A stretch of 25,925 nucleotides of DNA. Origin: an uncultured Rhodospirillaceae bacterium (GTDB lineage: Bacteria; Pseudomonadota; Alphaproteobacteria; RF32; CAG-239). Below, piece by piece: positions 14,388 through 22,573 of the stretch. The translations under genes were made by a program, and so were the position numbers. How positions within the stretch are numbered: the first letter of the stretch is position 1; every line of letters starts with the position of its first letter. A model generated the notes under the pieces. It had not been told where the DNA came from and searched no databases. It worked only from the letters and a program-made list of their open reading frames with translations. The stretch is taken from positions 1 through 25,925 of the forward strand of contig OMQE01000054.1 in the NCBI GenBank assembly GCA_900313155.1, read 5' to 3'.

Positions 14388-16889
14388 GTGGCAGAGGAAA
14401 AACTGACGGAAGCAAATCAGCAACAAACAGAAGAAGAGAACCCGATTCTGGTTGCTCAACGCTACCTGAATATTTATCACCAAATCCATATATTCCCGCC
14501 GGAAAAAAGAGAAGAATTTGCGGCATCTCTTAAAAGTATGCCGGCACCAATCCGTCATATTTTACCGTCAATTCCGGGCGGACGGGCGCTCTTGGATCAT
14601 ATCTTGGAACTAGAGGGAATCCAAAAGAAAGATTATGCTGAAAACACCGGCTTACTGCAACAGGAAGAAACTCAAACATCAAAATCGCCGGAAAGCGTTG
14701 TTAATGTTCCGGTTGTAGCCTCTGGTAAAATCAGTTTAGATCCGGATTTTGCTCGTAATTTGGCGGGTTCGCTGGCAACAGCTTTCAAAAACAATAATCT
14801 GATGCCGGGAGGAAACTTAAACGAATTATCCAATGTATTGAGCAAATCGTTCAATGCTTATGCGAACAATATGCAACAAATGACTGAGACTATTCTCTCA
14901 CAAAACATTGAACAACTCAATCGCTCGCAGTCCGAATTGCAGGAACACATCAAAACTCAACTCAATATGCAAAATGAGTTGCAAAGCAAAGTGGCAGAGC
15001 AATTAAATACACAACTCAATAAACAAACCGAATTACAAAATAAGGTTACTGAGCAACTCAATAATCAACTGATTAAACAAGGTGAATTGCAAAATAAAAT
15101 CACCGAACAGGTAGGCGAACAAATCAGCCAAGTTCAAAACCGATTGAACACTCAAATCGGGAAACAATTGGATTGGCAAAACAAAATGCAATCTCAATTT
15201 GAACAAAATATGAGTTTGCAAAACCAATTACAGCAAAAAATTCAAAGCCAAATAACTGCACAATCTGCCAGCATTAGTGCCGAAGCTGTTCCTGTTGGAA
15301 CCATTCCGCATGCTGCAGCGCAGATGAATGCGCAAACCAACAACGCCAATACAACCACAATTAACAACATTAATGTGGATTCGTCGTGTTTTAACGGCAT
15401 AACACAAACATTGCGTGAAACGGAAGAAAAGCGTCGTGCCGATTTTCAGAAAATTATTGAAGTTTTGAACAAAAATTTTGCGACAAATAAAAATCAAAAA
15501 ACTCAAGAATTACCTGTTTCCGCCATAACCAACTCCATTACCGAAGCTCTGCGTGAAAACAGCAAACAGCAACTTGCGGCCATTAAGGCCTTTGGTGAAA
15601 CATTATCCCAAACTATTCGGCAATCACAACAAGAACTGGCTAAAACTTTAAGCAAAACCAATTCTCAGCCGGAAAAAATATATATCACCCAAACGGCACC
15701 AACACCTGTTGAAAAAGAAACTTCAAAGCCTTCGCAAGCTCAACTTCAATCTCAGACCAAGGCAGAAAAAAGAAAAGACAAGACGGAGCAAAAATCTCAA
15801 AATCAGCAAAAGAAAAATGCCGAGCAACCTTTAGCACAAAAAACGCCGAAAACGGATAATCAAACGCAAAACAAATCTAAAGAATTACCTAATCCGGCAG
15901 ATAAAGACTTAGACTTTGAAAAAGCCTTTGAAATTGACAATTTGAAAGATGAGGAAAATATTTCTCTTGATGATATTTTTGCCAATAGTCTAGAGCCGGA
16001 TTTAGCCAAAGCATTTTCCGAACCAACTAAAAAACAGCCTCCTCTGCCTGAAAAAAAGAAATCGGCAGAAAAATTACCCAATGAAACCCAAAAAACAGAT
16101 GATTTTCTAAATGCTTTTACAAAAACGGAACCAAAATCCGCACCACAAAAAACTAAACCGCAACCCCAAAAACCTGCAGAACCGGAACATAAAAAAGATA
16201 TAAAACAAGAACAACCGCCAAAACCTAAACCACATTCGCATCTGTATGATGATGCCATGCTCAAAATTAAAGAAGCTTTACAATCGTCCGAAACAGTTGC
16301 TTTAGATGATTTAGATGATGTTCGACCTGTTTCTTTGGTTGACAACATGCCTGAACCGGAGCCGGAACAACAAGAACCGACATACATTGATACACCTCTG
16401 GATGATAGTTTTTTGAACGCATTTGAAGGACAAGAAAAAGAAAACACTGACGAGTGGGAATATGTTGACGAGAACGACAATCCCATTGAAGCAAGCGATA
16501 CCGACGAGTGGGAATATGTTGACGAAGACGGCACCCCCGTTGAAGCAAGCGATACCGACGAGTGGGAATATGTTGACGAGAACGGCAACCCCGTTGAAGC
16601 AAGCGATACCGACGAGTGGGAATATGTTGACGAGAACGGCAACCCCGTTGAAGCAAGCGATACTGACGAGTGGGAATATGTTGACGAGAACGGCAACCCC
16701 GTTGAGGCAAAAGATACTGACGAGTGGGAATACGTTGACGAGAACGGCAACCCTGTTGAAGCAAGCGATACTAACGAGTGGGAATATGTTGACGAGAACG
16801 GCAACCCCGTTGCGAAAGATGATGAACTAATGAATGCTTTTAGCGAAAATCAAACGACATCTGAGAAAGAAAATAAAGATGATAAATAG
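14388..16889 (+). CDS. Coiled-coil protein with acidic 18-residue tail repeats, function unknown
   Basis: The start is GTG, preceded by AAGGA (14376-14380). The 833-residue product has no signal peptide or membrane helix, so it should be cytoplasmic. Parts in order: a conserved-looking N-terminal segment (19-80); a Gln/Leu-rich coiled coil (about 150-290) with three 18-residue repeats at 192-245; a Thr/Asn-rich segment and a second helical region (about 335-420); a long Lys/Gln/Pro linker (430-620) with three short acidic motifs of the form LDxxF or FLNAF; and seven acidic repeats (687-812) of consensus TDEWEYVDENGNPVEASD. The FLNAF/LMNAF motif flanks the repeats on both sides. It heads a run of genes whose third member is a secretin, so a cytoplasmic scaffold, adaptor or substrate of the secretion machine is plausible. 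I do not recognise the family. Confidence 0.72.
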   Translation: MAEEKLTEANQQQTEEENPILVAQRYLNIYHQIHIFPPEKREEFAASLKSMPAPIRHILPSIPGGRALLDHILELEGIQKKDYAENTGLLQQEETQTSKSPESVVNVPVVASGKISLDPDFARNLAGSLATAFKNNNLMPGGNLNELSNVLSKSFNAYANNMQQMTETILSQNIEQLNRSQSELQEHIKTQLNMQNELQSKVAEQLNTQLNKQTELQNKVTEQLNNQLIKQGELQNKITEQVGEQISQVQNRLNTQIGKQLDWQNKMQSQFEQNMSLQNQLQQKIQSQITAQSASISAEAVPVGTIPHAAAQMNAQTNNANTTTINNINVDSSCFNGITQTLRETEEKRRADFQKIIEVLNKNFATNKNQKTQELPVSAITNSITEALRENSKQQLAAIKAFGETLSQTIRQSQQELAKTLSKTNSQPEKIYITQTAPTPVEKETSKPSQAQLQSQTKAEKRKDKTEQKSQNQQKKNAEQPLAQKTPKTDNQTQNKSKELPNPADKDLDFEKAFEIDNLKDEENISLDDIFANSLEPDLAKAFSEPTKKQPPLPEKKKSAEKLPNETQKTDDFLNAFTKTEPKSAPQKTKPQPQKPAEPEHKKDIKQEQPPKPKPHSHLYDDAMLKIKEALQSSETVALDDLDDVRPVSLVDNMPEPEPEQQEPTYIDTPLDDSFLNAFEGQEKENTDEWEYVDENDNPIEASDTDEWEYVDEDGTPVEASDTDEWEYVDENGNPVEASDTDEWEYVDENGNPVEASDTDEWEYVDENGNPVEAKDTDEWEYVDENGNPVEASDTNEWEYVDENGNPVAKDDELMNAFSENQTTSEKENKDDK
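14961..15122 (+). repeat. Three 54-bp in-frame repeats encoding a coiled coil
   Basis: Three consecutive 18-residue units begin LNMQNELQSK, LNKQTELQNK and LIKQGELQNK. They are diverged at the DNA level. The repeat length is a multiple of neither seven nor eleven, yet hydrophobic residues recur as in a long coiled coil. It is the same 18-residue length as the unrelated tail repeats of the same protein. Confidence 0.6.
16446..16823 (+). repeat. Seven 54-bp tandem repeats encoding an acidic, aromatic 18-residue motif
   Basis: There are seven in-frame copies of 54 bases, consensus TDEWEYVDENGNPVEASD. Copies 3 to 6 are nearly identical in DNA sequence, while the first two and the last differ by a few codons (DNPIE, EDGTP, TNEW and a changed end). 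This points to recent expansion by slippage or unequal recombination, so copy number probably varies between strains. The repeats create long open frames on other strands that are not genes. Confidence 0.9.
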
Positions 16890-16956
16890 CGTAAAAAGAT
16901 ATTTACAAAACGCCGGAAGACGTATAAACTAACGGCATATAACAAGGAAAAAGACA

Positions 16957-17442
16957 ATGGCAGAAGAAAATAAAACAGTCGTTTCAAAAGAATCTCTTTG
17001 GTATGTTGACAACTACATTGTGTTGTTAGATTATTATGATCGCACAATTTCGCGTATTGCCGCACGTTGTGTTCGTCAGGGAAATATTGCCTTAGAAGAA
17101 TATAAGTTTTACCCATATATTTTAGATGTTTTGGAAGAAATCTGCGATACCGGTAACTACATTTTGGAACATAAAGAGCTTTATCCCTATGTTGAAAAAC
17201 GCGTCGCCGGCGGCATTGAAGCACTGAAAAAGAATCTGTCACTATATCAGGAAGAACTAACCAATAACCAATCACCGGATATGCTCCGTGCAGATCCGGA
17301 TGAAGCTAAAAAACTCAATGAGGTTATGAGCAATTTTGACAAGTCGGTTGACCCAACCGTTGGCGCAGGTATGAATATTGACGAACTGATGGAAAAATTG
17401 ATGGCTGAAAATAATATCAGCAATAAAGAACAAACAGAATAA
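16957..17442 (+). CDS. 161-residue soluble helical protein, function unknown
   Basis: AAGGA (16944-16948) lies eight bases before the ATG. The protein has no signal peptide or membrane segment and is predicted mainly helical. Its N-terminal two thirds are rich in Tyr and aromatic/aliphatic pairs (SLWYVDNYIVLLDYYDR, EEYKFYPYILDVLEEI). The last 55 residues are acidic, with a Met-rich amphipathic end (MNIDELMEKLMAE). It lies 67 bases after the repeat-protein gene and 18 bases before the secretin gene, so it is likely translated from the same message. A small cytoplasmic chaperone or adaptor for the secretion system would fit, but nothing in the sequence shows that directly. Confidence 0.68.
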   Translation: MAEENKTVVSKESLWYVDNYIVLLDYYDRTISRIAARCVRQGNIALEEYKFYPYILDVLEEICDTGNYILEHKELYPYVEKRVAGGIEALKKNLSLYQEELTNNQSPDMLRADPDEAKKLNEVMSNFDKSVDPTVGAGMNIDELMEKLMAENNISNKEQTE

Positions 17443-17460
17443 CAATAAAAGGCTGGACTC

Positions 17461-18873
17461 ATGAAAAAACATAACATTATCACTTTTTTGGCATTTCTCG
17501 GCTTTTTTGCATACAGCTTGGTCGGCTGTGCTTTTTATGAAAAAACAGATACTGACGAAAAATTCGAAGATGTCTATAATGACGCCCCAGACGCGGTAAC
17601 TACCGAAGATTCAACACAAGCATCTCTGCAAAATATGCCACAAACAACTATTACCACTGAAGTTCCGGCAGAAATTATTATGCCACAACAATATGTTCAA
17701 AATCCGGCAGATATGCCTGTTGTGCGCCGCAGTTTAGATAACGACCCTAGCGAGCCGATTATTCGCACACCGGAAGGTGCAAATGAGCTCGATTTGGAAA
17801 CACCATTGCGTTGTGATGTTAATTGGGAAACTCAGCAAATGATTTTAACCCTGCCATATTTGAAATCGGCCTTCAAACTTGAGCGTAATGGCATCAACAA
17901 TCCGTTGCCGCGTTTTGAAGTAACCGGCTTTACATTTGATATGATGCCGGCAGAACAAGCTATTGTTAAACTCACAAAAGAAGCGGGAATCCGCGTTTCT
18001 TCCGCAGATGGTCCATATACCGGTATTTCGGCAAATGATTTGAAGGGAGAGTTCTCTGCCGTTGTTAAAATGATTGCAGATTCGGCAGGCATTTATTATA
18101 CTTACAATGCTAAAGAAAAGATTTTGACCCTAAGCCGCCATGCCAATATGACCTTATATACCCCACATTCTCGCCCTATTCTTTTGGCTTTGCTTGATGT
18201 TATTCGTGGCGCAGGCATCACCAATATTGTTACCAATTGGTCGGACTATTCCATCACTTTTGATGCTGATGTCGAAACCAAAAATAAGATGGTCGAATTG
18301 ATAAATTCATTTGAAAATAACCCGACTCTGATTGCTTATGATGTCAGCGTGTTCCGCCTATATCCATATAACCAAATGAAAGATATCGAATGGAAAGAAA
18401 TGCTGAAAGCTTTTGATGTTGGCACCATTTCGACGGCCCAAAGCGGTGTCATCGGGCGTATTTTAACCACATCAAACGAAATCAATATTGAAACGTTACA
18501 GCGTTTTATGGGTAATCAGGCACAAATTCAACTTGTTTCCGAAGGAAAGTTTATAACACCTAATTTGTGGATGGCTCGTTTTGATATTGGCAAATGCAGT
18601 TTACCAAAAGCAGATTCGTATGGCCTGTCGGTGCTAGCCAAAGCATCATTAGAAAAAAATAACAACATTTTCAGTGATATCACATTAGAAGAAACCAACG
18701 GTCAGGTAACCAGCTTTAAAACTCGCACCAAATTAGGTGAAAATTTCTTGATTATAGGCTTGCCAAACGAACTTTTCGGCATTAAATCACCTAAATCAGA
18801 AACGGTTATTTTTATGGTTCCGCGCTTAATCAGAACGGTTAAAACCAACGAAAAAATCAAAAACAAAATATAG
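17461..18873 (+). CDS. Secretin-like outer-membrane lipoprotein (PilN-like)
   Basis: The 470-residue protein has a lipoprotein signal, lipobox LVGC with Cys23. A low-complexity acidic linker follows (about 25-105). Residues about 155-226 fit the secretin/TonB short N-terminal (STN, N0) domain. A second small domain at about 230-300 resembles an N1 ring-building module. The C-terminal third (about 355-457) fits a secretin beta-domain: YGLSVLAKASLEKN, then VTSFKTRTKLGENFLIIGL and a closing VIFMVPRLIRT. Secretins form large outer-membrane rings. Lipoprotein secretins of the PilN type belong to type IVb pili, including that of conjugative plasmid R64. It is short for a secretin. Here it probably gives the outer-membrane exit for the VirB6 machine. 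A DotH/DotD-like core component is the main alternative. Confidence 0.65.
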   Translation: MKKHNIITFLAFLGFFAYSLVGCAFYEKTDTDEKFEDVYNDAPDAVTTEDSTQASLQNMPQTTITTEVPAEIIMPQQYVQNPADMPVVRRSLDNDPSEPIIRTPEGANELDLETPLRCDVNWETQQMILTLPYLKSAFKLERNGINNPLPRFEVTGFTFDMMPAEQAIVKLTKEAGIRVSSADGPYTGISANDLKGEFSAVVKMIADSAGIYYTYNAKEKILTLSRHANMTLYTPHSRPILLALLDVIRGAGITNIVTNWSDYSITFDADVETKNKMVELINSFENNPTLIAYDVSVFRLYPYNQMKDIEWKEMLKAFDVGTISTAQSGVIGRILTTSNEINIETLQRFMGNQAQIQLVSEGKFITPNLWMARFDIGKCSLPKADSYGLSVLAKASLEKNNNIFSDITLEETNGQVTSFKTRTKLGENFLIIGLPNELFGIKSPKSETVIFMVPRLIRTVKTNEKIKNKI

Positions 18874-18887
18874 AAAGAGTGATAAAA

Positions 18888-19505
18888 ATGGAAGAAAATC
18901 AAAATACCAATCAACCTCGCAAAATTCGTAAAATTAAACGTGTTCGTCCAATAGAAAGCAAGAGCGGCTCTTTTGGTATGCCAAGCAAAATCAACGCCGT
19001 CACTTCACAAGAATCTGCTTTTGGCAACAGTTCTTCCGCACACGAAGAAAACTATTTTGCCAACAACGGCGAAGCAGAAAGTATCCGTTTTGTTACTGAA
19101 GAAGATATACAACCGGCAGAAACAATTACTTTGACCTATCTGTTGAAAAATAAGACCGTATTATTACTTGTTGCCTTGTCGGTGCTGATTGGGGTGATGC
19201 TCGGTTCAATTTTTTTCAGCTCTAAAAAAACAGCCTCGCGCGGTTTAGACGGTGTTGTTATCAATTCTGATGTTCCGGCTGGACGTAATCGTTGCGGCTT
19301 AGTTGAGCAACATCAGGGCTGCGTTTTGTATATTATGAATCCGCACACGCAAGAAGTTACGGGTAAAGATTTTTATTCAACAGCCGCCCAATGGACACAA
19401 CGTCAACGCTATTTGATTGAAACCGGCAATATGCACTACAGCAATACACGTATTAAACCGGGGTATATTGCACAAATAAACATTCCACCGCTTTCATCTT
19501 ACTAG
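18888..19505 (+). CDS. Bitopic inner-membrane protein with basic cytoplasmic N-terminus, function unknown
   Basis: ATG 18888 is preferred over the upstream GTG 18879, which is only five bases after the secretin stop; AAGAG (18875-18879) lies eight bases before the ATG. The 205-residue protein starts with a very basic stretch (RKIRKIKRVRP, 11-21), then a Ser/Asn-rich acidic region. One membrane helix (about 88-110) follows, then about 95 residues that should be periplasmic, with two cysteines (C136, C145) probably in a disulfide. That topology resembles proteins that link an inner-membrane platform to an outer-membrane secretin (PilP/PilO or VirB8/VirB10-like roles), but no family motif was recognised. 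It is the last gene before a strong terminator. Confidence 0.68.
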   Translation: MEENQNTNQPRKIRKIKRVRPIESKSGSFGMPSKINAVTSQESAFGNSSSAHEENYFANNGEAESIRFVTEEDIQPAETITLTYLLKNKTVLLLVALSVLIGVMLGSIFFSSKKTASRGLDGVVINSDVPAGRNRCGLVEQHQGCVLYIMNPHTQEVTGKDFYSTAAQWTQRQRYLIETGNMHYSNTRIKPGYIAQINIPPLSSY

Positions 19506-19534
19506 GTAAAAATTTGAACCGATACATAAGTTTT

Positions 19535-19582
19535 AGTCGGAGGTAAAGAATCTCTTTTATTCTTTGCCTCCGACTTTGGTTT
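19535..19582 (+). terminator. Strong intrinsic terminator closing the secretion operon
   Basis: A 17-base stem (19535-19551 with 19559-19575) with one G-T pair and a seven-base loop is followed by TTGGTTT. It lies 30 bases after the preceding stop. The opposite strand has no U-rich run after the stem, so it should act mainly on plus-strand transcription. Confidence 0.8.
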
Positions 19583-19615
19583 AATAAAAAATGTTTGTCT
19601 TAATTTCAATTTTTT

Positions 19616-19849
19616 TTATTTTGATGAATGCTCAACTTTTTTCATTTCACGCTTCATCATATGTTTTGTTTCTTTCACGCAAAATTTAATGCTTTTAGAT
19701 TTATCATTTAAACATTCTTGCAAATTTTTTCTTCCGGCATCGTCAATTTTTTGCCATTCGGCAGAATGAACTTTGTCCCCGGCAAAACTTGTCCCCGAAA
19801 ACAAAATTGTTCCCAAACCCAACGCCAATGCAAACATAAACCTCTTCAT
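19616..19849 (-). CDS. Small secreted or periplasmic protein, function unknown
   Basis: On the minus strand a very strong ribosome binding site (AGGAGGAG) lies just before the ATG. The 77-residue product has a clear signal peptide (1-23, ending TSFAG). The mature part of about 54 residues is basic, with two cysteines (about 50 and 57) that could form one disulfide. Its end is rich in Lys/Met/Glu/His (HMMKREMKKVEHSS). It is transcribed away from the Nudix gene with a 102-base gap between their starts. The Met/His-rich tail might bind metal, but that is speculative. No family was recognised. Confidence 0.72.
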   Translation of the reverse strand: MKRFMFALALGLGTILFSGTSFAGDKVHSAEWQKIDDAGRKNLQECLNDKSKSIKFCVKETKHMMKREMKKVEHSSK

Positions 19850-19872
19850 ATACTCCTCCTAATATTAAAATT

Positions 19873-19925
19873 TATAAACCGATAAAGATATAATAATTGC
19901 AAAATGAGCATCAATGTGCTATGAA
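19873..19925. promoter_or_regulatory. Putative divergent promoters sharing a palindromic -35 hexamer
   Basis: TTGCAA (19897-19902) is its own reverse complement. On the plus strand it lies 17 bases from TATGAA (19920-19925), a good sigma70-like pair for the Nudix gene. On the minus strand the same hexamer lies 18 bases from TTTATA (19878-19873), serving the small secreted protein gene. The pairing is inferred from spacing alone. Confidence 0.4.
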
Positions 19926-19951
19926 GTTTTATAAATTGAGGAGATAAAAAA

Positions 19952-20356
19952 ATGGAACAAATAAAACCCACCAAAGATGTTGCCGCCGGATTAATTATGT
20001 GTGACGGACTAATCCTAATCGGGCAACGCAAACACGGCAAAAGTCTGGAATATAAATGGGAATTTCCGGGCGGCAAACTGGAAGCCGGCGAAACTTTGGA
20101 AGAATGCCTAAAACGCGAATTGATGGAAGAAATGCAGCTTGAAATTTTTGTGCGAGAACCATTTATGACCACCTCATACACTTATGATTTTGGCACCATT
20201 GTTTTGCACTCTTTTTGGGCTACCTGCAAAAGCCAAGATGTCCCTATCGTTTTGGAACACGAACAATATAAGTGGGTGAACCCGAAAGATTTACCAAACT
20301 ACGATTTTGCGCCTGCCGATAAGCCGATTATTGATGCCATTTTAGGTTTGTTTTAG
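19952..20356 (+). CDS. mutT: MutT-type Nudix hydrolase (8-oxo-dGTP diphosphatase)
   Basis: TGAGGAG (19937-19943) precedes the ATG. The 134-residue protein matches MutT in length and carries a Nudix box at 41-63: G41, five residues, E47, seven residues, then REL and EE at 55-60. The usual Gly after the EE pair is Gln here. The FPGGK motif before the box and the WVNPKDLPNYDFAPADKPII segment near the end are typical of MutT. These enzymes hydrolyse oxidised dGTP to the monophosphate, keeping it out of DNA. It stands alone between the secretion locus and the ATPase operon; no terminator was seen after it, so some read-through into atpD is possible. Confidence 0.85.
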   Translation: MEQIKPTKDVAAGLIMCDGLILIGQRKHGKSLEYKWEFPGGKLEAGETLEECLKRELMEEMQLEIFVREPFMTTSYTYDFGTIVLHSFWATCKSQDVPIVLEHEQYKWVNPKDLPNYDFAPADKPIIDAILGLF

Positions 20357-20434
20357 CAATATATTAACATTCCTGCCATATTTTAAATGATGAAACATCT
20401 ATTTTTATGATTATATAAACAACAGGTAAAGAAA

Positions 20435-21856
20435 ATGGCGGAAAAACAAAATATCGGATATATAACGGCAATTAACGGCGGTGTTGTGGAAATTGAATTT
20501 CCCGATTCTCTGCCTCATATCCATAACGAGTTGAAAATAGGTCATCTCGTGGCTGAGGTGCAGGGTTATGTTGACGATAAAACCGTTCGCGCACTGGTAA
20601 TGGGCGCCACCGGCGGTTTAGCTCGTCACATGGAAGCTGTTGATAGCGGGCACCCGATAGAAGTTCCGGTTGGAGATGCCGTTTTAGGAAGGATGTTTAA
20701 CATTTTCGGTCAGCCGATAGACGGGGGTAAAAAATTATCCCAAACACCGCAAAAATCCATTCACGCTCCGGCAATTGCCCTAAATAAGCGCCAAACCAAA
20801 TCAGAAATTTTTATCTCCGGTATTAAGGCAATTGACCTACTTGCTCCAATGGAGCGCGGCGGCAAAGCCGGCTTATTCGGTGGTGCCGGCGTTGGTAAAA
20901 CAGTTTTGATTACCGAGTTGATTAACAACATGGTTGGTCGCTATGACGGCGCCAGCATTTTTTGCGGCGTTGGCGAACGCTCACGTGAAGGCGAACAGCT
21001 ATATCGAGAAATGAAAGACGCCGGTGTTTTAGATAAAACAGTGATGGTGTTTGGGCAAATGAACGAAGCGCCGGGAATTCGCTTTCGCGTTCCCCTCACC
21101 GGTTTAACAATGGCGGAATATTTCCGCGATACCGAAAAAAAAGATGTTTTATTGCTGATAGACAATATTTTCCGCTTTGTTCAGGCCGGTTCCGAAGTAT
21201 CCGTATTGTTGGGACAAATGCCATCGCGCGTTGGTTATCAACCATCGCTCGGCACGGATATTGCCGATTTGGAAGAGCGGATTTCTTCTACCGCAGACGC
21301 CGCCATAACTTCCATTCAAGCCGTCTATGTGCCGGCAGACGATTTTACAGACCCTTCAGCAGTCCATACTTTTGCGCATCTTTCTTCCAGTATTGTTCTT
21401 TCACGAGCCAGAGCAGCGCAAGGGTTATATCCGGCTGTTGATCCGCTTAATTCCAGCTCCAATATGCTAACGCCGCAAATTGTCGGCGAAAGGCACTATC
21501 GCGTTGCCGTAGCTGTTCGTAAATGCTTGGCTGAATATGAAGATTTGAAAGACATTATCGCCATGCTTGGTTTTGACGAACTGCCGGAACATGACCAACA
21601 AACCGTCTTGACCGCCCGCAAATTGGAACGTTTTTTAACCCAACCATTTTTTACCACTCACCAATTTACCGGTATGGAAGGTCGCTCGGTTGATTTGCAA
21701 AAAACAATAGAAGGCTGTGAGCGGATTTTGAGCGGTGAATTTAATTACCTTTCCGAAAACGACTTCTTTATGGTTGGCGATGTTGACGAAGTTGTTGAAA
21801 AAACTAAAGATAAAAAAGCTTTATACGAAAAATCTTTGACGGAGGAAAATTCCTGA
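20435..21856 (+). CDS. atpD: N-ATPase (F-type family) subunit beta
   Basis: The catalytic beta subunit, 473 residues, about normal length. The P-loop is GGAGVGKT (149-156) and GERSREG at 180-186 carries the catalytic Glu181. The DNIFRFVQAGSEVS and QMPSRVGYQPSLGTD segments are standard for beta. It opens an operon in the order D-C-Q-R-B-E-F-A, which distinguishes N-ATPases from housekeeping F-ATPases (I-B-E-F-H-A-G-D-C). It acts in the cytoplasmic F1-like head. AGGTAAAG lies before the start, in a 78-base gap with no convincing promoter. The stop overlaps the next start by one base. Confidence 0.95.
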   Translation: MAEKQNIGYITAINGGVVEIEFPDSLPHIHNELKIGHLVAEVQGYVDDKTVRALVMGATGGLARHMEAVDSGHPIEVPVGDAVLGRMFNIFGQPIDGGKKLSQTPQKSIHAPAIALNKRQTKSEIFISGIKAIDLLAPMERGGKAGLFGGAGVGKTVLITELINNMVGRYDGASIFCGVGERSREGEQLYREMKDAGVLDKTVMVFGQMNEAPGIRFRVPLTGLTMAEYFRDTEKKDVLLLIDNIFRFVQAGSEVSVLLGQMPSRVGYQPSLGTDIADLEERISSTADAAITSIQAVYVPADDFTDPSAVHTFAHLSSSIVLSRARAAQGLYPAVDPLNSSSNMLTPQIVGERHYRVAVAVRKCLAEYEDLKDIIAMLGFDELPEHDQQTVLTARKLERFLTQPFFTTHQFTGMEGRSVDLQKTIEGCERILSGEFNYLSENDFFMVGDVDEVVEKTKDKKALYEKSLTEENS

Positions 21857-22257
21857 TGCAATTTATATTAACCACTCCTCAAGGTATTATTCTACAACAA
21901 AATATCCGTAAAATTACATTAGAAACGCTTGACGGATACTATACGTTGCTGCCACGACATGTTGATTTTGTTTCTGCTGTTATCCCCGGCATTGTAACCT
22001 ATCTGCCGGAACAGGAAAACGAAAAATATGCCGCCTGCCATCAAGGAATTGTGGTAAAAAAAGGCGATAAAATCACTCTTTCGGTCCAAGGAGCTGTTTT
22101 AAGCGAAACACTGCCGGAATTGCAAGAAAGGATAAAAACTGAATTTAAGCAAAATGAGGAACAACGCAAACAGCTTAATACTGCCATGGCCAGATTAGAG
22201 CTCGGTTTAGTTCGCGGGTTTCAGCAACTGAAAGGAGCTACCGATGTCGGAATATAA
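21856..22257 (+). CDS. atpC: N-ATPase subunit epsilon
   Basis: The 133-residue protein has the epsilon pattern: an N-terminal beta-sandwich (LTTPQGIILQQNIRKITLET, then DGYYTLLPRHVDFVSAVIPG) and a C-terminal helical region (about 88-125). The second position in the operon, right after atpD, is characteristic of N-ATPases. It forms part of the central stalk and couples rotation to catalysis. Its end overlaps the next gene by 14 bases. Confidence 0.88.
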   Translation: MQFILTTPQGIILQQNIRKITLETLDGYYTLLPRHVDFVSAVIPGIVTYLPEQENEKYAACHQGIVVKKGDKITLSVQGAVLSETLPELQERIKTEFKQNEEQRKQLNTAMARLELGLVRGFQQLKGATDVGI

Positions 22258-22573
22258 GAAAAATCATGAGCAGGAAATCAACGAAACTTTACTCCATAAA
22301 GCAGAATTACTCAAGCTTCGCTCTCAACGTCATTGGAGTGCTAATTTTGGAATGATTGCCTCTTTGGGCGGCGTTATCATCACCCCTTTATTGTTGGGAA
22401 TTTTTGGCGGAGGTTGGCTTGATGAGCACTATCCGCAACATTTTTCGTGGCGTTTATCCGGAATTTTTATCGGTTTTTTATGGGGTTTTGTGAATGCTTA
22501 TTTTTGGATTAGTGTTGAAAATAAAAAAATCGAACGTTTAAATCAAACAATTCGGAGAAAAAACAATGAATAG
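22244..22573 (+). CDS. atpQ: N-ATPase accessory membrane protein AtpQ (AtpI-like)
   Basis: The 109-residue protein has two membrane helices (about 38-56 and 69-90) with LLGIFGGGWLDEHYP between them, the Gly-rich WLD motif of the AtpI family. AtpI-type proteins help assemble the c-ring. In N-ATPase operons this gene follows atpC and is called atpQ. AAGGAG before the ATG supports the start, which lies inside the end of atpC. It overlaps the next gene by eight bases. Confidence 0.82.
   Translation: MSEYKKNHEQEINETLLHKAELLKLRSQRHWSANFGMIASLGGVIITPLLLGIFGGGWLDEHYPQHFSWRLSGIFIGFLWGFVNAYFWISVENKKIERLNQTIRRKNNE

Noticed and set aside
15860..16804. 314-codon open frame on the minus strand rich in Ser/Phe repeats
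   Set aside because: It is the antisense image of the tandem repeats and Lys/Gln-rich linker of the plus-strand gene; its repeat pattern follows the 54-bp units exactly and it has no ribosome binding site.
16446..16823. Seven regular 54-bp repeats as a possible CRISPR array or iteron set
   Set aside because: There are no spacers between repeats, the period is a multiple of three and the repeats sit in frame within a long gene.
19846..20181. 111-codon minus-strand open frame across the Nudix gene start
   Set aside because: It covers the ribosome binding site and Nudix box of a clear plus-strand gene and shows no recognisable protein features.
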